Source: Rhodocyclales bacterium
Lineage (GTDB): Bacteria > Pseudomonadota > Gammaproteobacteria > Burkholderiales > Rhodocyclaceae
Direction: 5' to 3'
Assembly: GCA_003105015.1 (NCBI GenBank)
Contig: PQAF01000031.1
Span: forward strand, 1-34,767
Length of the DNA: 34,767 bases
This document shows, piece by piece, positions 9,162 to 16,486 of the stretch (the stretch's first letter is position 1; each line of letters starts with the position of its first letter). The notes beneath the pieces were generated by a model, which saw only the letters and a list, made by a program, of their open reading frames with translations, was not told the DNA's origin and did no database searches. Made by a program: the position numbers and the translations under genes.

Positions 9162-10463
9162 ATGCCTTCGGTCTGGATTTCCCTGCTGATCCGGCTTGCC
9201 GCAGTGGCCCTGGCCGGGCTGGTTGTAGGCGCCATCTTCGGTGCCGCCACCGGCGCACTGGTCGCCTGCGGCATCCTGCTGCTGATGCTGCTGGCGCATA
9301 CCGCCCATCTTGCCCGCCTGCAGCGCTGGCTGAAGGCACCCGAGCAGAGCGACATCCCCGATGCCTGGGGTGCCTGGGGAAATGTCTTCGTCGACCTCTA
9401 TCGCATGCTGCGGCGCGAGCGCAAGGCGCGCGCGCGCATCGAGGGCGATCTGGAGGTGTTCAGCCAGGCGGCGGAGGCTTCGCCCGACGGCCTCGTCTTC
9501 CTCGACGCCGATGACCACATCGTCTGGTGCAACCGCGTCTCCGAGCAGCACCTCGGCCTGCGCGGCGAGCGAGACGTCGGCCTGCTCGTGACCAATCTGA
9601 TCCGCCTGCCCGGCTTCGCCGAGTTCATCGCCAGCGCCATGGAGGGTGCATCCCTGCTGTACCGGCCGCCGGAGCGGAAAGGCCGCGTCCTGTCCCTCGA
9701 GGCGATCCGCTTCGGCAAGGACCGCAAGCTCCTGATCAGCTTCGACGTGACGCAGATCGAGCGCGCGGAGACGGTGCGCCGCGATTTCGTCGCCAATGTT
9801 TCGCACGAATTGCGCACGCCGCTGACGGTCATCTCCGGCTTCATCGAGCATCTGGTCGATGACCCGCCGCACAACCCACGCGAGCTGAAGCACCAGCTGT
9901 CGATCATGGACGAGCAGGCGGGCCGCATGCTGCGCCTGGTCGAGGACCTGCTTACCCTGTCCCGCATCGAGGAGGAGGCGCAGCTGCCGCGCGAGGAGGA
10001 GTTCGACGTGCGCGACCTGATCTACGACGTCTCCGCCGAGGGGCGCCGGCTCTCCGGCGGCCGCCACTCCATCACCTGCGAGGTCATTCCGGCCTTCCTC
10101 AAGGGCAGCCGAGAGGAGCTGCGCAGCGCCTTCTCCAACCTCGTCAGCAACGCCGTGCGCTATACGCCCGAGGGCGGGCGCATCCTGCTGCGCTGGGCAA
10201 CGCGCGAGGGCAAGGGCATCTTCAGCGTCGAGGACAGCGGTATCGGCATTCCCGAGGAGCACATCCCGCGCCTGACCGAGCGCTTCTACCGGGTCGACCG
10301 CGGCCGTTCGCGCGAGTCGGGCGGCACCGGGCTGGGGCTGTCCATCGTCAAGCACGTCCTGCTGCGCCATCAGGCCAGCCTCGAAATCGGTTCCATTCCC
10401 GGCGTCGGCAGCACCTTCAGCGCCGTCTTCCCGGCCTGGCGCGTCACGTCGCCGCAAGGCTGA
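9162..10463 (+). CDS. phoR: Phosphate regulon sensor histidine kinase PhoR
   Basis: The membrane-anchored 433-residue kinase has two N-terminal transmembrane helices (residues about 5-50), a linker, and a PAS domain (about 95-190; EASPDGLVFLDADDHIVWCN). The H-box FVANVSHELRTPL carries His215. The ATPase domain shows the N-box (SNLVSNAVRYTPEGG), G1 (EDSGIGIPEEH) and G2 (GGTGLGLSIVK). There is no large periplasmic domain, as usual for PhoR, which senses Pst/PhoU status from inside. The last 20 bases overlap, tail to tail, the end of olsA on the other strand. Confidence 0.94.
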   Translation: MPSVWISLLIRLAAVALAGLVVGAIFGAATGALVACGILLLMLLAHTAHLARLQRWLKAPEQSDIPDAWGAWGNVFVDLYRMLRRERKARARIEGDLEVFSQAAEASPDGLVFLDADDHIVWCNRVSEQHLGLRGERDVGLLVTNLIRLPGFAEFIASAMEGASLLYRPPERKGRVLSLEAIRFGKDRKLLISFDVTQIERAETVRRDFVANVSHELRTPLTVISGFIEHLVDDPPHNPRELKHQLSIMDEQAGRMLRLVEDLLTLSRIEEEAQLPREEEFDVRDLIYDVSAEGRRLSGGRHSITCEVIPAFLKGSREELRSAFSNLVSNAVRYTPEGGRILLRWATREGKGIFSVEDSGIGIPEEHIPRLTERFYRVDRGRSRESGGTGLGLSIVKHVLLRHQASLEIGSIPGVGSTFSAVFPAWRVTSPQG

Positions 10464-11229
10464 CCCGGCCGCCGGACGCATCCATCCTTTCACCCCCGTC
10501 ACGAAGCGGGCGGTTCAGGGCGTGCCCGATCGCCGCTTCCGCCTGTGCTGCCAGCCGGCGCCGCTCGGCGCCGCGGCCGTCGAGCGGCGGCAGGACGTCG
10601 AGGCGGACTTCCAGGCGCGGCATGGCGGCGATCCGGCGCAGGGACTGCAGCAGCGTGGTGTTGCCGCAGTAGGCCGCCGCCGCTGTGGCCTGTCCGCGCT
10701 CGTCGAGATAGCGCAGGGCGAGCGGCTGCACGAGGCAGTCGGCATCGATGGCGCCCTGCAGCAGCGCGGCGTGGAAGGGCAGCACGCCACCGCCGTCGGT
10801 TGTGGTGCCCTCTGGGAAGACCGCCACGCGCCAGCCCTGCCTCAGGCGCAGGGCGACCATCTCGCCGGCCAGCTTCGCCGCGCTGCGGCTGCCGCGCGGC
10901 ATGAACACCGTCTCGGTGCGTTCGCACAGCCAGCCGATCAGCGGCCAATCGCGCACCTCGGCCTTGCAGACGAAGGCGGCCGGCGCCAGGGCGTTGATGA
11001 CGTAGATGTCCAGCCAGGAAATGTGGTTCGCCACCAGCAGGGCGGGCGAGGCCGGCATCGCCGCATCGATGCGCAGGCCAACGCCGAGCATGCCGAGGAG
11101 CTGGCGCGACCAGCGCTGTTTCAGCCTGAGCCGCGCCGGGCGGCCGATCGCCGGGTAGGCCAGCGCCGCGACAGCCAGCCCGTAGCCGAGATGCAGGCCG
11201 ACGCGGGCGAGGCGGAAGGCAGTCCTCAT
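10444..11229 (-). CDS. olsA: Lyso-ornithine lipid O-acyltransferase OlsA (PlsC-type)
   Basis: The 261-residue product is a membrane-associated 1-acylglycerol-3-phosphate-type acyltransferase. The H(x)4D motif is NHISWLD (residues 68-74), and the third block is FPEGTTTDG (138-146). A hydrophobic N-terminus can anchor it in the membrane. Alone it could be PlsC, but it starts inside the stop of an OlsB-type acyltransferase gene (ATGA overlap). That pairing is the standard olsB-olsA arrangement for ornithine lipids, which contain no phosphorus. OlsA would add the second acyl chain to lyso-ornithine lipid. The Pho box upstream of olsB supports this reading. Confidence 0.82.
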   Translation of the reverse strand: MRTAFRLARVGLHLGYGLAVAALAYPAIGRPARLRLKQRWSRQLLGMLGVGLRIDAAMPASPALLVANHISWLDIYVINALAPAAFVCKAEVRDWPLIGWLCERTETVFMPRGSRSAAKLAGEMVALRLRQGWRVAVFPEGTTTDGGGVLPFHAALLQGAIDADCLVQPLALRYLDERGQATAAAAYCGNTTLLQSLRRIAAMPRLEVRLDVLPPLDGRGAERRRLAAQAEAAIGHALNRPLRDGGERMDASGGRVSLAAT

Positions 11230-11984
11230 GCCGCCTTCCGTTCGAGGAAGTGCCGCGCGTAGCGCTGGTCGACGCGCGCCATCGGCATCATGATGAGCAG
11301 ATCGGCGGTGTTGAAGTCGGGATCCCAGGCCGGCTCGCCGCCGATCCAGGCGCCGGCACGCAGGTAGCCCTTGATGAGCGGCGGCAGTTCGGCCGGTTGG
11401 TCGTTGAAGAGCTGCTCGACCGGCAGCGGGTGGCGCGGAAAGACGCGGTACTCGATCGGCGCCATGTGCTCGCCGAGGCGCCGGTAGAGGTTGGCCGCCG
11501 CATGGCCGCCGTCGGCCATGCCGATGCTGGCGCAGCCGATGAGGTGGCGGTAGTTGCCCTGCGCCATATAGCGGGCAAGGCCGGACCAGAGCAGGGCGAT
11601 GGTGGCGCCGGTGCGGTAGTCCGGGTCGATGCAGGAGCGGCCGATTTCCACCATGCCTTCGCGCAGCAGCTGCAGGCGGGTCAGATCGAACTCGTTCTCC
11701 GAATAGTAGCCGCCGACCCGCCTGGCCGCCTGGGGCGGCAGGATGCGATAGGTGCCGACAATGCGGCCGCCATCCTCGTCGCGTACGACGAGGTGCTCGC
11801 AGAAGGGATCGTAGAGGTCGTGATCGACGCCGGGTTCGCGGCAGTTGAGCTTGGCGCCGAGCTCCTCGGCGAAGATGCGGTAGCGCAGCTTCTGCGCTTC
11901 GCGGATTTCCGATGCGCATTGCGCCAGGCCGACGTGCAGGCGCGGCCTGCGTGCGGCTGCGGGTTGTTCCAACTTGTGCAGCAT
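11226..11984 (-). CDS. olsB: L-ornithine N-alpha-acyltransferase OlsB (GNAT-type)
   Basis: The 252-residue product belongs to the acyl-ACP-using GNAT group (OlsB and hemolysin-like acyltransferases). Visible signatures are EAQKLRYRIFAEELGA near the N-terminus, DPFCEHLVV, VGTYRILPP, EIGRSCIDPDYRTG, and a C-terminal LPPLIKGYLRAGAWIGGEPAWDP-type segment. OlsB attaches a 3-hydroxy fatty acid to ornithine, the first step in ornithine lipid synthesis. The ATG at 11984 is chosen because GGAGG lies 6 bases upstream. An in-frame GTG at 12017 is possible but unsupported. A Pho box lies 59 bases upstream, and olsA is coupled downstream. In rhizobia ornithine lipids accumulate during phosphate starvation under PhoB control. 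Confidence 0.85.
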   Translation of the reverse strand: MLHKLEQPAAARRPRLHVGLAQCASEIREAQKLRYRIFAEELGAKLNCREPGVDHDLYDPFCEHLVVRDEDGGRIVGTYRILPPQAARRVGGYYSENEFDLTRLQLLREGMVEIGRSCIDPDYRTGATIALLWSGLARYMAQGNYRHLIGCASIGMADGGHAAANLYRRLGEHMAPIEYRVFPRHPLPVEQLFNDQPAELPPLIKGYLRAGAWIGGEPAWDPDFNTADLLIMMPMARVDQRYARHFLERKAA

Positions 11985-12042
11985 GTCTCGCCTCCGGTTT
12001 GTTGAGTGCAGACCCACTCTAGGGGCCGCCTGTTGCGGCGGC

Positions 12043-12071
12043 GTGAAGGCGAGGTGACGCGACGATTACGA
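12043..12071 (-). promoter_or_regulatory. Candidate Pho box for olsBA
   Basis: Read on the minus strand, three in-phase 7-mers occur 11 bp apart: TCGTAAT, GCGTCAC and CCTTCAC, with spacers CGTC and CTCG. The central half site differs from the pstS half site CCGTCAC at one base. It lies in the 90-base gap between the preceding PilJ-like gene and olsB, 59 bases before the olsB start. The GC-rich spacers are a weakness. Confidence 0.6.
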
Positions 12072-12074
12072 AAG

Positions 12075-12887
12075 TCAGTTCCTGGAGGACGGCGCGGCAC
12101 TGGCCAGCGGGGCGGTGGCGCCGGATTCGAGGTATTGCCGGGCGATGGCATCCATCATTTGCATGATGCGCTCGCTGGTGCTGGCCACGTCGCGCGCCAG
12201 TCCCCGTTCGCCGGGCCTGGCGAGCGCGTTCTCGAAGAACAGCCACTGCATGCGCGCCAGCTCGACGCTCTCGACGATGGCGCGGGTGTTGACGGAGGAG
12301 CCGGCCAGTTCGCCGAGCGACATGACGAACTCGACGCGCGCCTGCTGCATGTCGACGCGCAGGCCGTGCGAGCGGTCGCCCAGCTGCGCCTGCATATAGA
12401 GGCGGGCCATGCGCTGCGCCAGCATGTTCTGGCGGATCGACAGATCGACCAGGCGCCCGGCCGGCGTGCCGAGCTCGCTCTCGATGTCGAAAGTGAGCTT
12501 GCCGGCGGCGATCATCAGACCGTCGGCAAGCCCGTTGATGCGCGCGCCGTCGCCGCCGCGCAGCTCGCCGCGCAGCTCCAGCCAGAGGGTGCGGCAGCGC
12601 GCCAGGCTGCGCGCGATGCGCGGGGTGGCGGGCAGCGCCGCGAGCGCCTCCAGGGCGCGGTCCGTCTCGACGATGCCGGCGGCGAGACGGCTGCGTGCCG
12701 ATTCGGTGTTGATGTCGAGGCGGATCTGGTGGTGCAGCTTGGCCAGGCGCTGCGACTGGGTGCGCAGGATGCCGGCCGGCAGGATGTCGCGCGTCTGCAG
12801 CGGTTCCGGCCTGGGTGCTGCCGCCGCGGCGGGCGGCAGCGACAGGCAGAGCGAAGCGAGGATCAGCAGGGCGGCGAATCTTTTCAT
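12075..12887 (-). CDS. Exported PilJ/NarX-type sensory-domain protein
   Basis: The 270-residue product has a signal peptide (residues 1-23, hydrophobic and ending PAAAA). The rest is helical, with two copies of the PilJ/NarX periplasmic motif: RTQSQRLAKLHHQI near residue 45 and IRQNMLAQRMARLYMQ near residue 150. In PilJ and NarX this domain is the extracytoplasmic sensor. Here no second transmembrane helix, HAMP or signalling domain follows, so the protein is a free periplasmic version of a normally membrane-bound sensor. It lies 79 bases downstream of the EAL-GGDDF gene and has its own Pho box. Binding a small ligand on behalf of a neighbour is an inference. Confidence 0.7.
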   Translation of the reverse strand: MKRFAALLILASLCLSLPPAAAAAPRPEPLQTRDILPAGILRTQSQRLAKLHHQIRLDINTESARSRLAAGIVETDRALEALAALPATPRIARSLARCRTLWLELRGELRGGDGARINGLADGLMIAAGKLTFDIESELGTPAGRLVDLSIRQNMLAQRMARLYMQAQLGDRSHGLRVDMQQARVEFVMSLGELAGSSVNTRAIVESVELARMQWLFFENALARPGERGLARDVASTSERIMQMMDAIARQYLESGATAPLASAAPSSRN

Positions 12888-12933
12888 GGCGCGGGGTGGA
12901 GTGTTGAGCGGAGCGCCATTAGAGCAGGCCGGG

Positions 12934-12951
12934 TTTACGGATACGTGACGG
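12934..12951 (-). promoter_or_regulatory. Candidate Pho box for the PilJ-like gene
   Basis: On the minus strand, half sites CCGTCAC and CCGTAAA are separated by GTAT, giving an exact 18-bp, 11-bp-period site. The halves are nearly the same as those at pstS (CCGTCAC and CCGTAAC). It lies 47 bases before the gene start, close to the 48 bases seen at pstS. A 12-bp palindrome GCCGGCGCCGGC at 12951-12962 abuts it. Confidence 0.65.
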
Positions 12952-12966
12952 CCGGCGCCGGCTGGC

Positions 12967-14802
12967 TCAGGCCGCACTGCCGTCCGGGCGCCGCCGCTCG
13001 ATGAAGAGCGTGCCGCCCGCCTGCTTCTTGGCCTGCTTCTTGGCTTCCGCTGCGGCGGTGGAGATCTCGTGGTGGCTGTGGAAGCTTCCCGGCTCCACCG
13101 GCACGATCCCGATGGAGAGGCTGGGCAGGCGATGCAGCACACGCTGGCCGCGCCGATCTTCTGTGAGGATGCCGCCGCGCGCCAGGTCCTCCGCTGAGAA
13201 CAGGTGCCGGCTGTGCTCCTCGAAATGACCGATGACGCGTACGCAGCGCGCCTGCCAGTCTGCGCTTTGGAACAGCACGAGGAAGTCGTCGCCGCCGATG
13301 TGGCCGACGAAATCCAGCGTGCCGTCGCAATGGAGCAGCAGCGTCTCGGCAAGGATGCGGATCATGTCGTCGCCGTGGCGGTAGCCGTAGACGTCGTTGA
13401 AGGGCTTGAAGCGGTCAAGGTCGCAATAGGCGGCGGCGAAGCGCACGCCGCCCTCCAGCAAGCGGGCGATGTGCTCGTCGATGGGCACGTTGCCGGGCAA
13501 CTGGGTGAGCGGATTGGCGTAACGTGCCGCGCGGATCTGCATTTCGGTGATCAGCGCCATCAGGTCGTGGCTGTAGCCTATACCGACGTAGCGGCCGTCC
13601 TCGGTAACGATGAAGCCGTCGGCCATGTGATGGCGGGCCGAGCGGCTGAGCAGCCGCCCCAGCTCCTGCACGCTGATGGCGTGGTCGACGATCAGCGGCG
13701 AGGTGTCCATGAACTGGCTGCAGGCGCGGCGTCCGTACAGTTCGCGCCGATAGGGTCGCGCGAAGCGGTCGATCAGGCTGTGACGGTTGATCAGGCCGAC
13801 CGGGATGCCGTCCTTGACCACCGGCACGGCGTGTTCGTCGGGCTGACTTTCGAGGCGCTGGAAGACGGCGTCGTTGAGGGTTTCCGGCGAGACCGGCACG
13901 ACATGGCGCAGCACGGTGCGCGCTGTGGCGCGTGCGCGCGGCGGCTGCATGCCGGGGAAGATGCTGATGTGGCGCCCGGCCAATGCCTGCGCCACCTCCG
14001 CGCCGGGGACGGCAGCGGGCGCCTCGTGCGGGTGCGCGATGAAGTAGCCCTGGCCGTAGGCGATGCCGAGGTCGCGCAGCATGGTGAACTCGGCCGCCGT
14101 CTCGATGCCCTCGGCGATGATGTGGGCGGCGCAGGCCTCGGCGAGGCCGTGGATCGAGCGCACCATCTGGAACTTCAGGGCATTTTCGTCGATGCCGCTG
14201 ATGAAGTGGCGGTCGATCTTGATGTACTGCGGGTGCAATTCGGTCCACAGGCGCAGGTTGGAGAACCCCTCGCCGAGATCGTCGATGGCGATCTCATAGC
14301 CGAGTCCGCGATAGTGGTCGAGCAGACAGCGGACGCCGGCGAAGTCGCTGATCTTCTGGTTCTCGGTGATCTCGATGACAATGCTGGAGGGCGCCAGGCC
14401 CAGGCTGCGCAGCAGGTGCAGGGTTTCGCCGTTCAGCAGCACCGGGTCGCCGAGGCACTGCGGGCTGACGTTGAGGAACAACTTGCCGGTCAGACCGGCG
14501 GCGGCGAAGGCGCGCAGCGACTGCTCGCGGCAGGCGCGCTCCAGTTCGAGTGTCAGTCCGAGGCGGGCGGCGGCCTCGAACAGTGCCGGCGGCGATTCCA
14601 GCGGCGAGCCCGCCGGCCCGCGGATCAGCGCCTCGAAGCCGAGATAGCCGCGCGTATGGAAGCCGAGGATGGGCTGGAAGACCGTGCGCAGCAGGCCGTC
14701 GGCGACGATGCGGTCGAGTTCTTCCGCTTGCATCGGACCAAGGGCGACGTGCTGCCGGGCCGGGACGGGCGGCGTCACCAGGGCGGCTTTGCCGGCGCTC
14801 AT
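12967..14802 (-). CDS. EAL-CBS-GGDEF (GGDDF) cyclic-di-GMP protein
   Basis: The 611-residue cytosolic protein has an N-terminal EAL phosphodiesterase domain (about 30-280), a pair of CBS-like modules (about 310-440), and a C-terminal GGDEF domain (about 450-605). The EAL domain keeps EALIR (57-61), NVSPQCL, EITE, the loop DDLGEGFSNL, IKIDR and AEGIET, so hydrolysis of c-di-GMP is likely. The GGDEF signature reads GGDDF (503-507), with Glu replaced by Asp, so cyclase activity may be weak or absent, or the domain may serve GTP binding. No transmembrane segment is seen. Its start overlaps the stop of the PPDK-like gene (ATGA), a strong sign that the two act together. Confidence 0.85.
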   Translation of the reverse strand: MSAGKAALVTPPVPARQHVALGPMQAEELDRIVADGLLRTVFQPILGFHTRGYLGFEALIRGPAGSPLESPPALFEAAARLGLTLELERACREQSLRAFAAAGLTGKLFLNVSPQCLGDPVLLNGETLHLLRSLGLAPSSIVIEITENQKISDFAGVRCLLDHYRGLGYEIAIDDLGEGFSNLRLWTELHPQYIKIDRHFISGIDENALKFQMVRSIHGLAEACAAHIIAEGIETAAEFTMLRDLGIAYGQGYFIAHPHEAPAAVPGAEVAQALAGRHISIFPGMQPPRARATARTVLRHVVPVSPETLNDAVFQRLESQPDEHAVPVVKDGIPVGLINRHSLIDRFARPYRRELYGRRACSQFMDTSPLIVDHAISVQELGRLLSRSARHHMADGFIVTEDGRYVGIGYSHDLMALITEMQIRAARYANPLTQLPGNVPIDEHIARLLEGGVRFAAAYCDLDRFKPFNDVYGYRHGDDMIRILAETLLLHCDGTLDFVGHIGGDDFLVLFQSADWQARCVRVIGHFEEHSRHLFSAEDLARGGILTEDRRGQRVLHRLPSLSIGIVPVEPGSFHSHHEISTAAAEAKKQAKKQAGGTLFIERRRPDGSAA

Positions 14803-16469
14803 GGTTGCGCGGCTGCCGCCAGTCCGGCACGCGGGGCATCCTTCGCGTGCGTCTTCGATGCGTCGCTGCCGCCGCGGCGCCAGCACGCGACCGCGGCCAG
14901 CGCCTCAAGCGGCCGCTCTACGACGATGGCCGGCTCGCGGTCGTAGACGCTGCCGCCTTCGGCATCGATCCACAGCATGTCGCCCTCGCGCAAGGGGCGG
15001 CCGCCGAGGGTGACCGAACGCGCGGCGGCGTCGATGGCGAGGCCGCCGCAGCCCACCAGGCAGGGCTTGCCCATCTGGCGCGCCACCACGGCGGCGTGGG
15101 CGGTGCGGCTGCCGCGCACCGTCAGCAGACCGGCGCAGGCGGCGAGCCCGGCGATGTCGGCTGTGAGCGTGTCCTCGCGCACGAGCAGCGCGGGACGCCC
15201 CCCGGCGGCGAAGCGCTGCGCGGCGTCGGCATCCAGGGCAATGGGGCCGCCGGCGATGCCGATGCCGGCCGGCACGCCGCGCCCCAGCGCGGCCTGCTCT
15301 TCGCCCGGCGCCAGGCGCCGGCGTTCGAGCTTGTCCAGATCGATGCCGGCGAGGCGGGCGAGCGCCTCGCCGGGCGCGACGAGCCCCTCCTTCTCCTGGT
15401 CGACGGCGATGGCCAGCGCCGCCCAGGGCGTACGCTTGCCGCTGCGCGTCTGCAGCAGGAACAGCTCGCCGTCCTGCACGGTGAACTCGAATTCCTGGGC
15501 GTCGCGGAATTCCGCCTCGAGGCTGCCGCGCACCGATTCCAGCCGCGACCACACGTCGGGCAGGACCTCGCGCAGGCGCGCGGCGTCGCCCGCCACGGCG
15601 CGGCCGGAGACGACATCCTCGCCCTGGCTGTTGAAGAGAAAGTCGACGTAGAGCCGGTTGCCTCCGTCGGCCGGGTCGCGCGTGAACGCCACGCCGGCGC
15701 CGGAGGTACCGCCGGCGTTGCCGAACACCATGCGCTGCACGGTCACCGCCGTGCCGAGGCTGTCGGGCAGGTCGTTGAGGCGGCGGTAGGCGGCGGCGCG
15801 CTCGCTGTTCCAGGAGGCGAACACCGCCGCGATGGCGGCCTCTAGCTGTTCCATCGGATCCTGCGGAAAGGGCTGGCCGGCGGCGTCGCGGTGGATCGCC
15901 AGGAACTCCCGCGTCAGCTGGGCGAACTGGCGGAAATCCAGTTCGCGCGCGCTGCCGACGCCGGCCTCCCGCACGGCAGCGTCGAGCGCGATGCGGAAAG
16001 GCGCGGCATCCGCGCCATGCACCACCTCGGCGAACTGCTGCACCAGGCGGCGGTAGGAATCCCAGGCCAGTCGCGGGTTGCCGGTCAGGCGCATGAGGCC
16101 GTGCACCGTGGCGTCGCACAGGCCGATGTTGAGCAGCGTGTCCATCATGCCCGGCATGGACACCGGCGCGCCGGAGCGCACAGAGACCAGCAGCGGCTTG
16201 CGGTTGCCGCCGAAGGACAGGCGCGACGCGGTTTCAAGCCGCCGCAGCATCTCGACCAGCAGGTCATGCAGCGCCGTGCGCGACTTGGCCGGGTGCTTGA
16301 GGAAATCCCGGCAGATGGTGGTGCCGAGTACGAAGGCTTCAGGCACCTTCAGGCCGATGTGGGCCATGCGTGCCAGGTTGAAGGCCTTGAAGCCCATGTG
16401 ATCCGCGCTGCCGGCGTCGTGTGCGCCGGGCAGTCCGATTTCGAATACCTGCTTGTCCGTGTATTTCAT
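14799..16469 (-). CDS. PPDK-like phosphotransferase lacking the PEP/pyruvate barrel
   Basis: The product has 556 residues; pyruvate, phosphate dikinase (PPDK) has about 870-900. The ATP-grasp part is clearly PPDK-like: LLVSVRSGAPVSMPGMMDT, then GTSGAGVAFTRDP, then NSQGEDVVSGR. The swivelling phosphohistidine domain follows, with TVRGSRTAHAAVVARQMGKPCLVG carrying the His. The protein then ends after about 50 residues in a low-complexity tail, so the C-terminal barrel that binds PEP/pyruvate is missing. It should be able to load phosphate from ATP onto His, but the acceptor is unknown. Phenylphosphate synthase and rifampin phosphotransferase show that such cores can take other acceptors. It lies 17 bases after the DUF47 gene and is coupled to the EAL-GGDDF gene. 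Confidence 0.8.
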   Translation of the reverse strand: MKYTDKQVFEIGLPGAHDAGSADHMGFKAFNLARMAHIGLKVPEAFVLGTTICRDFLKHPAKSRTALHDLLVEMLRRLETASRLSFGGNRKPLLVSVRSGAPVSMPGMMDTLLNIGLCDATVHGLMRLTGNPRLAWDSYRRLVQQFAEVVHGADAAPFRIALDAAVREAGVGSARELDFRQFAQLTREFLAIHRDAAGQPFPQDPMEQLEAAIAAVFASWNSERAAAYRRLNDLPDSLGTAVTVQRMVFGNAGGTSGAGVAFTRDPADGGNRLYVDFLFNSQGEDVVSGRAVAGDAARLREVLPDVWSRLESVRGSLEAEFRDAQEFEFTVQDGELFLLQTRSGKRTPWAALAIAVDQEKEGLVAPGEALARLAGIDLDKLERRRLAPGEEQAALGRGVPAGIGIAGGPIALDADAAQRFAAGGRPALLVREDTLTADIAGLAACAGLLTVRGSRTAHAAVVARQMGKPCLVGCGGLAIDAAARSVTLGGRPLREGDMLWIDAEGGSVYDREPAIVVERPLEALAAVACWRRGGSDASKTHAKDAPRAGLAAAAQP

Positions 16470-16486
16470 GCGTGGGTTCCCAGTTC

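Noticed and set aside
11985..12017. GTG start at 12017 for olsB
   Set aside because: The ATG at 11984 has GGAGG at the right spacing; the GTG has none and would lie close to the Pho box.
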